Positions 44,669 to 53,042 of a stretch of DNA of 64,000 nucleotides are shown one piece after another. Position numbers and translations under genes: made by a program. Where the stretch lies: NCBI GenBank assembly GCA_016715885.1, contig JADJXL010000025.1:310001-374000 (forward strand), read 5' to 3'. The stretch comes from Polyangiaceae bacterium (GTDB taxonomy: Bacteria; Myxococcota_A; Polyangia; Polyangiales; Polyangiaceae). The first letter of the stretch is position 1. Each line of letters opens with the position of its first letter. The notes beneath the pieces are model-generated. The model searched no databases. It had not been told where the DNA came from and worked only from the letters and a program-made list of their open reading frames with translations.

Positions 44669-45427
44669 TCACATACCCGGATACCCGGCGAAACAAGACC
44701 CGCCGGACATCGTCATGGCGGCCTCATCGCACGAGGGCCCGGGGATCATGGGATCCATGTTCACGCAAATGCCCACCGCATTGCCCGCGGGAAGGTCGGT
44801 GCCGAGCGCCAGCATCTGATTGAGCTCGCAACGACCCGTGCCGCAATCGCTGTCATTGCAGCAATATTTGCCACATCTATTCGTGGCCGGATGACAACGC
44901 AAGCCGGAGCCACAATAAGGTTGTACGTGAAAATTGCACGGTTGACACAAGGCTGCCGGCATACCCACGGGCGAATAACACGCAAAATAACCCGGATACG
45001 CAATGTCACACGACGATCCGTCGTTCGGGCACCCATTGTGCGTGACCGGATTACACTTATCGGGTAGAACACACTTGTCGGCACATTTCGTCTTGATGCA
45101 TTGGGTCGATGCTTCGAATCGGTTCCTCAAATCACCATCGATCGACGTGCACTGGTCCGGGCTGGGCAGCACGTTCAAAGTGCAATACTCGAGGCAATCA
45201 TCGCTCGCAAGACACGCCGCCATTTCAGCACAACACGACGTTTGAATGCATGCGTCGCAGTCGCCAGGAAAAATGACCTTGCTGCAATTTGGTTTTTCGA
45301 CGACGACCGCAGGGCAATTCAAATTGAGCTGACAATCATCGGAGAGATTGGAGCATCCGGATGCCCACAGGAAAAACCCGAGCATCGAAGCGGAAGCCAC
45401 GGCCATGGCGACTGACGACATTCGCAT
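44669..45427 (-). CDS. Cys-rich lipoprotein
   Basis: The 252-aa product has a signal with lipobox region FFLWASGC and about 30 cysteines in the mature part (for example CDACIQTSCCAEMAACLASD and CGKYCCNDSDCGTGRC). The pairs suggest disulfide-rich small domains like those of myxobacterial surface proteins. It lies 7 bp after the PEGA/TPR gene and ends the operon started by the kinase gene. The function is unknown. Confidence 0.8.
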   Translation of the reverse strand: MRMSSVAMAVASASMLGFFLWASGCSNLSDDCQLNLNCPAVVVEKPNCSKVIFPGDCDACIQTSCCAEMAACLASDDCLEYCTLNVLPSPDQCTSIDGDLRNRFEASTQCIKTKCADKCVLPDKCNPVTHNGCPNDGSSCDIAYPGYFACYSPVGMPAALCQPCNFHVQPYCGSGLRCHPATNRCGKYCCNDSDCGTGRCELNQMLALGTDLPAGNAVGICVNMDPMIPGPSCDEAAMTMSGGSCFAGYPGM

Positions 45428-45434
45428 GATGCAC

Positions 45435-46439
45435 CTAAAACGTCCCCGAAACCGTCAAACCAGTTTGTCCTGGCGTAACGGTCGGAAACCACCGGAGTTT
45501 TACGCTGCCCGATTGCTGAACCGTCGGCTGAGGCCAGAGCAAGTACGCTCCCATGGCTCCAAGCGCACCGGCGCCGACGACGAAACTGATGATGGACGAC
45601 GTGCCGAGCGCATCGCCCGTGGACGTGGCCGACGAAAGCGCATCGCAATTGCCGGCATACTCGGCAGGCCTGTCGGGTCGGCAATGCCCACCAGCCGCTT
45701 GAATGGTATCCCGCAACCCTTCGGCTTCGGAAATCTTGGCGGCACGAATTCCCAGAAACGTCGCGCCCAAAATGATGCCGAGTCCCCCACCCGCGCCCAT
45801 TGCAATCGCAGGCACTTTGCTGCGTGGAGGCGCGGCCGGAGGAGGCGGTTTTTCGAGCGACGTGATGTTCACGACGAGACGAGCCGCACCTTCCGCCCAC
45901 AGTTTGCTTTCGAGCGGCAATCGCCCCGTGGCCTTGATGGTTACGACGTGATCACCTGGATCGATGTAAATGGGCGTTCCCCATAGCTCCTTGGGAACCA
46001 CGGCCCCATCCCGCACGACTTCCAGCCCTGGCACATCGACAAGCGCCGCGCCAATGACGATCGTCAACCTCGCAACACGCGGTTCGAGCGCGTCGGCACG
46101 TTTGCGCGCCACGAGCTCGCGATCCTTTTTCTGCGCTTCTTTTGCGGCATCGGCGACGGCCAAATATTGTTCGTATGCGCTCGCCAGCCGCCCGAGCTTT
46201 TCATAACATTCGGCAAGACGAAATTGAGTCCCCATGCCGGGATCCAATTCGAGCGATCGGGCAAACTTTTCACAGGCGTCCGCATAACGTTTCGCGGACA
46301 TCATTTTCATTGCATCCACGAAAAATTCCTGCGCAGCCTTTTCCCGAGATGCGTCGGACGCATGAACGAACGAACCGGAAAATGAAATCGCCGTCGCGAG
46401 GAGCAATGATATCGGTCTTCTGGGGTGATGCCGATTCAT
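45435..46439 (-). CDS. Secreted TPR + PEGA-like protein with C-terminal membrane segments
   Basis: The 334-aa product has a signal peptide (ISLLLATAISFSGSFVHA), TPR-like helices (FFVDAMKMMSAKRYADACEKF … LGRLASAYEQYLAVA) and a PEGA-like beta module (GTPIYIDPGDHVVTIKATGR). Two hydrophobic segments follow (AIAMGAGGGLGIILGATFLG and IISFVVGAGALGAMGAYLLW). This layout is often encoded beside myxobacterial Ser/Thr kinases. Its ATG overlaps the kinase stop by 4 bp. Confidence 0.85.
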   Translation of the reverse strand: MNRHHPRRPISLLLATAISFSGSFVHASDASREKAAQEFFVDAMKMMSAKRYADACEKFARSLELDPGMGTQFRLAECYEKLGRLASAYEQYLAVADAAKEAQKKDRELVARKRADALEPRVARLTIVIGAALVDVPGLEVVRDGAVVPKELWGTPIYIDPGDHVVTIKATGRLPLESKLWAEGAARLVVNITSLEKPPPPAAPPRSKVPAIAMGAGGGLGIILGATFLGIRAAKISEAEGLRDTIQAAGGHCRPDRPAEYAGNCDALSSATSTGDALGTSSIISFVVGAGALGAMGAYLLWPQPTVQQSGSVKLRWFPTVTPGQTGLTVSGTF

Positions 46440-47941
46440 TTACGGTCCATCCCGAATGGATCAGAAGTGGGCGCAGGCGCGGTTTTTCGCACAGGTAAAC
46501 GACGAGTGGGCGTCGATGCCGTTGCCGATGCCGTCACGACGGCGCTCGGCGCCGCGGATGCAGGCGCTTCCGGCGCGGCTGAAGCATCCGGCACGGATTC
46601 TACCGGCGGCGACGGCGGCGTCGATGCCATTGCAATGACGGACGATACGGGCGGTTCGGCGGGCCTTGGAGGTTCACGCATGACGATTGCAATGGCAACG
46701 GCCACGCCGAGAAGCATCGCGCCGCAAGCAAGCAAAATGGCGGCCGCAGGAATGCGCCGGCGCTTCGTCCCCGAAGCCGTACCGCCCCAAGCCCCCGTGA
46801 CGGAACCCGGCTGCTGAAGGGTCACGTCGTTCATGCGCTCGGAAAAACCCGACGCAACAGGTATCCCTGCAGGCGGCGACGATGCGACCGGAGACGGTGT
46901 CGAACGCCCACTCGGAAGCGGTGTTCGTTGCTCCATCGGCACGGCGCCAGGAAGTGGTGTTCGCGTCGCCTGCAAATTCTCGAATTGCGAAGCGATCGCC
47001 GGATTCGACGCGGACAAACGAAGCCCCACGGGCGCTTGAAGAAGCCTCCAAATGCGTTCGACCACGTGCGATGCCGAAGGCCCACCAAAGGGAGCAAGAG
47101 CCGTTGCCAATTCACCCACGTTTTGCGGCCTTGCATTCACATCGTGCTTCAAACAAGCCAAAATGATGCTTTCCAGCTCGGGAGGATACCCTTCCACGAG
47201 TTTCGTCGGTGGTATCGGCGGCTTGGAAAATACGACCGCCACGACTTCGGTCATCGTTTTACCCTTGAAAGGAAGCTCGCCCGTCGTGAGCTGATACAAA
47301 ATGATTCCCAGTGACCAAATATCGCTACGTACGTCGACGTCGCGACTCGATTCCATTTGTTCGGGCGACATGTAATGGGGCGATCCCAATACCGCATGCG
47401 TCTTCGTGACGTCGATGTCTTCCCCGGACTTGATCTTTGAAATGCCAAAATCGAGCACTTTCACGCAATGCGTACCATCCGGGCGATATGTCAAAAACAA
47501 ATTCGCCGGCTTCAAATCCCGGTGCACGATTCCCATCGCATGCGCTTCGGCCAGCCCCTCCATCGCCTGCAGCATGTAATCGACTGCAACGTCAGTGGAT
47601 ATTCGACCGGTCGTCTTGAGCATCCCTCCAAGGTCGGTCCCCTCGAGATACTCCATCACCATGAACGGAATACCCGTCGGCAAACGCCCGACATCGTACA
47701 CGTGCGTCACATGCTCGCTCTTGAGGCGCGACGCAGCCCGAGCCTCGCGCAAAAACCGCTCCACCGACTCGGCGTCTTCGAGCGCCGCGTCCGAAAGAAA
47801 CTTGAGCGCACGCGGTTCGAGCAGATCCAGATGCGTCGCTGCAAGTACGACACCCATCCCTCCCGCGCCGAGTTGTCGCTCGACGCGGTACTTGCCGGCT
47901 ACAACGTCACCGGGCAAAAAAGGGGATTGAACAGGGGGCAT
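46436..47941 (-). CDS. Hanks-type Ser/Thr protein kinase, membrane-anchored
   Basis: The 501-aa product has a complete kinase domain: G-loop LGAGGMGVV, the ATP lysine in RALKFLSD, HRDLKPANLF, DFGISK, SPHYMSPEQ and SDIWSLGIILYQL (about residues 17-275). A Pro/Ser-rich linker and one membrane segment (AAAILLACGAMLLGVAVAIA, about 404-423) follow, then a Pro/Ala/Ser tail outside. It starts a three-gene operon with the TPR/PEGA and Cys-rich lipoproteins, which may be its output or sensor partners. Confidence 0.93.
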   Translation of the reverse strand: MPPVQSPFLPGDVVAGKYRVERQLGAGGMGVVLAATHLDLLEPRALKFLSDAALEDAESVERFLREARAASRLKSEHVTHVYDVGRLPTGIPFMVMEYLEGTDLGGMLKTTGRISTDVAVDYMLQAMEGLAEAHAMGIVHRDLKPANLFLTYRPDGTHCVKVLDFGISKIKSGEDIDVTKTHAVLGSPHYMSPEQMESSRDVDVRSDIWSLGIILYQLTTGELPFKGKTMTEVVAVVFSKPPIPPTKLVEGYPPELESIILACLKHDVNARPQNVGELATALAPFGGPSASHVVERIWRLLQAPVGLRLSASNPAIASQFENLQATRTPLPGAVPMEQRTPLPSGRSTPSPVASSPPAGIPVASGFSERMNDVTLQQPGSVTGAWGGTASGTKRRRIPAAAILLACGAMLLGVAVAIAIVMREPPRPAEPPVSSVIAMASTPPSPPVESVPDASAAPEAPASAAPSAVVTASATASTPTRRLPVRKTAPAPTSDPFGMDRK

Positions 47942-48076
47942 GGTCGTCGATAACTCGCTTCCGCAAGGCTACTAGAACCTCGACGGAAAGCCAAGCAAAC
48001 GGCACTCGAGATCGCCCTCGCTTCATGTAGCGACGACCACCATCCGATGCAGCACTCCACGCTTACCACGAAATGA

Positions 48077-48090
48077 CCAAACCGGTTTGG
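48077..48090. promoter_or_regulatory. 14-bp perfect palindrome upstream of the kinase operon
   Basis: CCAAACCGGTTTGG lies in the 228-bp gap between the kinase start (47941) and the next upstream gene's end (48170). A perfect palindrome here may be an operator. No other element in this gap was recognised. Confidence 0.4.
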
Positions 48091-48169
48091 CAAAGCGCGA
48101 CAGCCATAACGAGTCGCGCAATCGTTCATCGACGTACGATGTCGTCGCGAGCGCCCTACCGCCGAGAAA

Positions 48170-48661
48170 TCATCGCTGCAAGAAGTTCTTGATCGACCAA
48201 TCGATCTGCTGCGCTTGCCGTTCCATCTGAGGCTTCGATCCGCCGGCTTCCACGATGAACACGCGATCGTCGGTAACGAATACCGTCAATCGATAGAGAT
48301 AGGGTTCGTCCCCTTCATCATGGCCAAACACCATCTCCGTTCCGGTCAAACCACCGCGATTTTTCACGTCGCGCTTTTCGATGAGTGCATAAGCTCCGAC
48401 GTCACGCATCCGATTTTCGATCGCGCGTACCCAGAACGCTCGCTCGCCTTTCGGTTCGTTCTTGAAGGCGCGAATGCCGATGACCACACCATCGGCCGTG
48501 GTCGCTCGGTACTCGTTCCAAGCGTACCGATCTTCCAATTCGACAAACCCTGGAGGTGTTGCCGGGACGAACGGACGGCACGACGCAAACGCTCCAAGAG
48601 CTGCGGAGAGCGCCAATACGCGAGCAGCGACAAACAAGTTTGAGGTCCAACGATGCTTCAC
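48170..48661 (-). CDS. Lipoprotein of unknown function
   Basis: The 163-aa product is read from the GTG at 48661, with AAGGAG 8 nt upstream. It has a lipoprotein signal ending ALGAFASC. The mature part (EYRATTADGVVIGIRAFKNE, FWVRAIENRMRDVGAYALIE, YRLTVFVTDDRVFIVEAGG) looks like a small alpha/beta domain and is rather like secreted stress lipoproteins, but no family is assigned. It lies 11 bp after the DUF4349 gene. Confidence 0.75.
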   Translation of the reverse strand: MKHRWTSNLFVAARVLALSAALGAFASCRPFVPATPPGFVELEDRYAWNEYRATTADGVVIGIRAFKNEPKGERAFWVRAIENRMRDVGAYALIEKRDVKNRGGLTGTEMVFGHDEGDEPYLYRLTVFVTDDRVFIVEAGGSKPQMERQAQQIDWSIKNFLQR

Positions 48662-48672
48662 GGCGATCTCCT

Positions 48673-49644
48673 TCAAAGGCTCAAGAGGCGTCCAAGGCCC
48701 AACCCGTACAGCCAAGGAACGGGCAGGTTGAAGGGCCGCTTGCCAAGCTCGGCAGCGGATCGCGGCTGAAATGTCACCGTGATCGTCGAGAACGTCGCGC
48801 GGTCTTTCAAGAACTTCATGCGCCCTTCGAGCCGTTCGATGGTCAAAGCCACGCGCTCGAGCTCCCGCTCGATCTGAATCGATTCCTCGACCTTCGTCGC
48901 CTTGGAGAGGAGCTGTTCGAGTCTGTCTCGTACGGCGCGCGCATTCTTCAAACGAATCTCCACATCGTTGAACTCTTCGGTCACGTCTTCGACCTGCACG
49001 TCGCGGCTGATCATGTCGCCGAGCTTTTCGATGCGACGCATGGCTTCGTCGAAGCGCGACGCGGGCACGCGAATCGTGATCGAATGGTCGTCACGCTTGG
49101 CGAGAAACCCTCCGAGCGCTCGAGCGAGCGTTTCGACTTCACCGAGTGAGTTTCGGACTTCGTACACCGCCATCTGCACGCGACCGGTGTAGACGAGCAT
49201 GGGCGCGCGAATGACGCTCACAGTGCCGCTGTCTGCCTGCTTGTCCTTGGCGTGCGCAGGCGTCGATGCAGGAGCTTGCTCGGCTGGAGCTTCGGTTTGT
49301 CGCGTGGAAGGCGTTGCAGGAGCTTGCGCAGCAAAGCCCGGCGCAGGAGGTGGCGGCGGCGCAGGAGAAGCCTCTTCGCGCGCAGGTGCTTCTTTCTTGA
49401 GCGGCAAATCGACCTCACCACCGCTCCACAAGTCACCACCATCGGCCGAGACTTGTGCACCATCGATTTCGTACGATTCGAAGTCGCGCGACTCTTTCCC
49501 AACAGCCTGGATGTTTGCCCCCGTGGCTGCAGTATCCGCGCTACGGTAGGCGTATTTCGCTTGGGCTCCTCCGGCCGAAGCACAGCCCGAAGGCACCATG
49601 AGAAGAACGCACGCAAGTGCGACAAACTTTTTGATCTGCAACAT
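48673..49644 (-). CDS. DUF4349 lipoprotein
   Basis: The 323-aa product starts at the ATG at 49644 (MLQIKKFVALACVLLMVPSGC). A Pro/Ala-rich linker is followed by the DUF4349 domain: MLVYTGRVQMAVYEVRNSL, GGFLAKRDDHSITIRVPASR, then a coiled coil (NDVEIRLKNARAVRDRLEQLL) and a last hydrophobic segment (LPVPWLYGLGLGRLLSL). DUF4349 proteins are envelope proteins of unknown role. An upstream in-frame ATG at 49668 would disturb the signal. Confidence 0.85.
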   Translation of the reverse strand: MLQIKKFVALACVLLMVPSGCASAGGAQAKYAYRSADTAATGANIQAVGKESRDFESYEIDGAQVSADGGDLWSGGEVDLPLKKEAPAREEASPAPPPPPAPGFAAQAPATPSTRQTEAPAEQAPASTPAHAKDKQADSGTVSVIRAPMLVYTGRVQMAVYEVRNSLGEVETLARALGGFLAKRDDHSITIRVPASRFDEAMRRIEKLGDMISRDVQVEDVTEEFNDVEIRLKNARAVRDRLEQLLSKATKVEESIQIERELERVALTIERLEGRMKFLKDRATFSTITVTFQPRSAAELGKRPFNLPVPWLYGLGLGRLLSL

Positions 49645-49746
49645 GTTCGCTGATCCCGCTGCCGTCACGACGCGAAGACGACGCGCACCTACGGTACACG
49701 GATCAACGTGGCAAACGAAAGTCGATCGGTACGCGCGACGAGCATT

Positions 49747-50331
49747 TCACTCGTCGGTCGGGCGCTCGCCAGCCTGAGCTACGCGTGCGAGCCGTGCACG
49801 ATGTAGCTCGCGATGCCAGTAGGAAATGCCTGCGAGCGAGCCTGCGACGGCGGCCCCCACGAGCGTGACTTCGACGAGATCCGGCGCTGCGATGGCGGAA
49901 AGTACCGCGACAAACTGCACCGTGGTGGCGAGTTTTCCCGGGAGGTTCGCGCGCGCCGCGGCTTTGCGAGTGCCGCGGAATTTGCGGCTCACGAGCACCC
50001 ACACGACGAGCGGTGCTTCCAGAATTTCACGCGACAGGAGCGCCGGAAGCGCCCACACGGGCATCTTCTGCTGATAGAGCAGCGTGAGGACGACCGTCGT
50101 CGCAAAGACTTTGTCTGCGATGGGATCCACGACCGCGCCGACCGCCGTCACCTGTCCCGAACGACGCGCGAGCCAACCATCGAAGATGTCGGTGAGCGCC
50201 GCCGCGAGCAGCACGGCCAACGCTGCCCGCGCATCTGCCGCGACGAACGGAAAAACCACGGCGAGCGGCAAGCGAAGCGCGCTCAGGATGTTCGGCAGCA
50301 ATGCGAGGTCCGCAAGTCGATATCGCGCCAT
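49747..50331 (-). CDS. CDP-alcohol phosphatidyltransferase family protein
   Basis: The 194-aa integral membrane protein carries the family signature DGWLARRSGQVTAVGAVVDPIAD, which spells DG-x2-AR-x8-G-x3-D-x3-D with all metal-binding Asp residues present. It has about five membrane segments. PgsA-like phosphatidylglycerophosphate synthase is the nearest well-known relative, but cardiolipin or other phospholipid-forming members cannot be excluded. It lies 20 bp after the UspA gene. Confidence 0.88.
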   Translation of the reverse strand: MARYRLADLALLPNILSALRLPLAVVFPFVAADARAALAVLLAAALTDIFDGWLARRSGQVTAVGAVVDPIADKVFATTVVLTLLYQQKMPVWALPALLSREILEAPLVVWVLVSRKFRGTRKAAARANLPGKLATTVQFVAVLSAIAAPDLVEVTLVGAAVAGSLAGISYWHRELHRARLARVAQAGERPTDE

Positions 50332-50351
50332 CGCGCGCCCCCCCGTGGCGC

Positions 50352-50783
50352 TCAGGCGACCCGCACCGACATCACTGGAACGTTGGCCTTACGCAGAACC
50401 TTTTCGGCAACGCTCCCGAGAAACAAATGCGCCAAACCTTTGCGCCCATGCGTTCCCATCACAATCATCGACACCTTGAGCTCTGCGGCGGCAGCAAGAA
50501 TTTCCGTCGCCGGATCACCTTCCCGAAGCACCGCTCGGATGCCTCCTTCCTGCTGCGCAAGCGAACTGACGGCGCGTTCTGCCGCCGCTGTGACTTCAGC
50601 GTGGAAACCAGGCATCAGCGAAGGCTCGAGGCCGGGATACGTGTACACGGGGAGTTGGTATACGTGCACAACGACGACTTCGCCGCCCATGCGAGAAGCG
50701 AGATCTTTGGCAATGCCGAGCGCTTTCATCGATGCAGGTTCGAAGTCGATCGGCACGAGAATCACGTTGTTCACGGTGGCCAT
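50352..50783 (-). CDS. Universal stress protein UspA family
   Basis: The 143-aa product starts at the ATG at 50783 (MATVNNVILVPIDFEPASMK), preceded by AAGGAG. The ATP-binding UspA motif is visible as IVMGTHGRKGLAHLFLGSVAE followed by VPVMSV. The open frame runs further upstream without similarity. It is the first gene of a small operon with the phosphatidyltransferase. Confidence 0.93.
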   Translation of the reverse strand: MATVNNVILVPIDFEPASMKALGIAKDLASRMGGEVVVVHVYQLPVYTYPGLEPSLMPGFHAEVTAAAERAVSSLAQQEGGIRAVLREGDPATEILAAAAELKVSMIVMGTHGRKGLAHLFLGSVAEKVLRKANVPVMSVRVA

Positions 50784-50996
50784 GGCGGCTCCTTTTTTCC
50801 GATATTGCGGCTTTGAGACGGGACGCTCGATGCGGTCCGAAATGGTCGAAGTTCCGTACGAGAAACCGGAAGATGCAGGGGCGTCGATGTTGGCGCAAGA
50901 ATCCTTTGTTCGCCACCTCCGCGAAACGTGATCTCGAATACGGCTTACGCCGCGGCAAGCGTGGTGCGTCACCGCCGGACCCATTATGCTCCGGGC

Positions 50997-51152
50997 ATGC
51001 ACGATTCGTATTGGGACCGGCTCGTCACGAGCGACGACCGCATAAAGCAGATTGTTCGACGTGCCCGCCGAGTGACCGTGCTCGGCGTCAAAACGGAGGC
51101 GCGAGCCCAGCAGCCTGCGGTTTACATGCCGAAATACTTGGCTGACTGTTGA
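50997..51152 (+). pseudogene. Truncated CoA-binding-domain protein
   Basis: The 51-codon frame MHDSYWDRLVTSDDRIKQIV…RRVTVLGVKTEARAQQPAVYMPKYL matches the first strand and loop of the YccU-like CoA-binding family. These proteins are normally about 130-150 aa and continue with a GY-x-I-x-PVNP segment. Here a stop follows directly after MPKYLADC, and no continuation is seen in other frames downstream. It is probably a gene remnant before the propeller genes. Confidence 0.65.
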
Positions 51153-51222
51153 CGCCGCCGCCGCGGCGCTCGAACATGCGTCAGATCAGGAAGGCCTATC
51201 CTTTCGCTTCGCTTGGAGCAGC

Positions 51223-53007
51223 ATGAAAAACTTTCACATGATTTCGGGGCTCGTTCTACCGATTGCCGGCTGCGTGTCGACATTTATCGGGTGCAATTAC
51301 GAACTGCCGCAGGCGGGGACGACGGGCAGCACTGGAACCGGTCAAGGGGGTGCTGGAGCCACCGGGGCAGGTGGGTTTGGCGGTGAAGCGGGCTCCGGTG
51401 GACAAGGTGGTGCGGCGGGACAAGGCGGCTCGGCGCAGGGCGGTGCGGCGGGACAAGGCGGCGGCAGTAGCGTGTGTGAGCCGGGCACAGCCGAGACATG
51501 TGCGTACACCGGCCCAGCGGGAACCGAAGGCGAGGGCACGTGCAAACCGGGCACGAGGAATTGCACGCCAAAAGGAACCTGGGGCGCATGCAGCAAGCAA
51601 GTCGTACCCATGCCGGAAGGTTGTAGCGGAGCCGAAGACACGAATTGCGACAAGTTCCCTCCGTGCAGCGGCGCGCCCATCAAGGCGTTTCCCCCGATAA
51701 TGCAAACATCGGGAGATGACCTCGTTCTCGCAGTCGCGACCGCAAAAGGCGAAGGCGGCAAAGATGGCGCAACGTACGCGGCCGGATTCCAGGCTGCGTA
51801 TTCTTTCAATCAGATGCCACTCAGTAACCACCGCGTGCTGCTTTGGCAGCGAGACTCCAACGGAGTGTTTCACGATTGGTCGAATCAATTTTCATTCATC
51901 AGTGGCGGCGGACCCAATGCTGCGGTTGCCACCGGCGTGGCCGTCCTGCCGACGGGCGACGTCGTGGTCGTTGGCTCCTTTGCCGGCGGTTCGCTCACCA
52001 TTGGCGGCACAAATCTCGGAGATAGCGCCACCACAAATACGTTCGCTGCTCGATTTTCCCCCGCGGGCGCCGTCCTCGACGCCTTCAGCATCGGCGGCAA
52101 TCATTACGTCGAAACGCTCGCCGTCGCCACGGATGCTGCTGGCAATGTCTTCATTGGTGGAAGTTACATGGGATCACCCAAAATTGGAACGACGACTCTC
52201 CCCATGACGGGGGACAAAAACGGTTTCGTCGCGGCATTCAAGAGCAATGGTACGAGCTGGGCTCAGCCTCTGGAGGGCATCTTCGATCAATCCGTTCGCG
52301 CCATGGTGACGGTCGATGACAACGACGTGGTGATTGCCACTTCAATCGTCGGAAGCATGAGCATCAACACCACGGAAGGGCCAAAAACGTATGTTGGCAA
52401 CAGCAACGCCGATATTTTGCTGAGCCGACTCAGCGGCACGGATGGAGTCGCCACGTGGAATGTGCAGGTGAAAGGGGCCGATGTCGTAGGCAACGAGCTC
52501 GATGCCGGAGGTATTGCGGCGAATTCGACGACAGTCGTGCTCAGCGGCAACTTCCGTGGCAGCGTAGATCTCCATGACCAAACGCTGATAGCCAATGACG
52601 CTGGTGATGCATTCGTTGCCACGTTTGCCGCGGACAATGGCGGGTTCCAAAAATACACCGTGCTCGGTGGAAATGGCGCGCAGCAAGTCCGCGCGGTGGC
52701 CATTGATGCATTCGATGACATTGTCATTGCGGGCGGATTTAGCATAACATTACCACTCGGGAATCCGCCGCCCAGCGCGAACGGTGGATTCGATGCCTTC
52801 GTTGGCAAACTCGATGCCAATCTCCTTGGACGATGGAGTAGAAAATACGGCAACGACCTCGATCAAGTCTCGCTCGCCGTCGCCATCGGAAATGCCACGG
52901 GCCATATTTTCGCAGGCGGCGGCTTCCAAGGCCAACTCACCGGCATTCAACCCCTCCTCACGGCGACTGGCCCCGCCGATGCCTTCCTCATCGAGCTTAC
53001 GAATTGA
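51223..53007 (+). CDS. Secreted/lipoprotein beta-propeller protein with Gly-rich linker (paralog 1)
   Basis: The 594-aa product has an N-terminal signal (MISGLVLPIAGCVSTFIGC) and a Gly/Gln/Ala repeat linker (GQGGAAGQGGSAQGGAAGQG). A Cys-rich segment follows with GCSGAEDTNCDKFPPC, resembling the putative metal-binding motif of MopE-like proteins. The rest is made of SBBP-type propeller repeats (VLPTGDVVVVGSFAGG, TDAAGNVFIGGSYMG, IDAFDDIVIAGGF). Its neighbour downstream is a paralog of exactly the same length. Confidence 0.85.
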   Translation: MKNFHMISGLVLPIAGCVSTFIGCNYELPQAGTTGSTGTGQGGAGATGAGGFGGEAGSGGQGGAAGQGGSAQGGAAGQGGGSSVCEPGTAETCAYTGPAGTEGEGTCKPGTRNCTPKGTWGACSKQVVPMPEGCSGAEDTNCDKFPPCSGAPIKAFPPIMQTSGDDLVLAVATAKGEGGKDGATYAAGFQAAYSFNQMPLSNHRVLLWQRDSNGVFHDWSNQFSFISGGGPNAAVATGVAVLPTGDVVVVGSFAGGSLTIGGTNLGDSATTNTFAARFSPAGAVLDAFSIGGNHYVETLAVATDAAGNVFIGGSYMGSPKIGTTTLPMTGDKNGFVAAFKSNGTSWAQPLEGIFDQSVRAMVTVDDNDVVIATSIVGSMSINTTEGPKTYVGNSNADILLSRLSGTDGVATWNVQVKGADVVGNELDAGGIAANSTTVVLSGNFRGSVDLHDQTLIANDAGDAFVATFAADNGGFQKYTVLGGNGAQQVRAVAIDAFDDIVIAGGFSITLPLGNPPPSANGGFDAFVGKLDANLLGRWSRKYGNDLDQVSLAVAIGNATGHIFAGGGFQGQLTGIQPLLTATGPADAFLIELTN

Positions 53008-53042
53008 TTCGCGGTCGAGCACTTGCCAACCGGAGCACTTTC

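Noticed and set aside
47942..48169. tRNA or small RNA gene in the gap before the kinase gene
   Set aside because: No cloverleaf, CCA end or terminator could be traced; only the 14-bp palindrome stands out.
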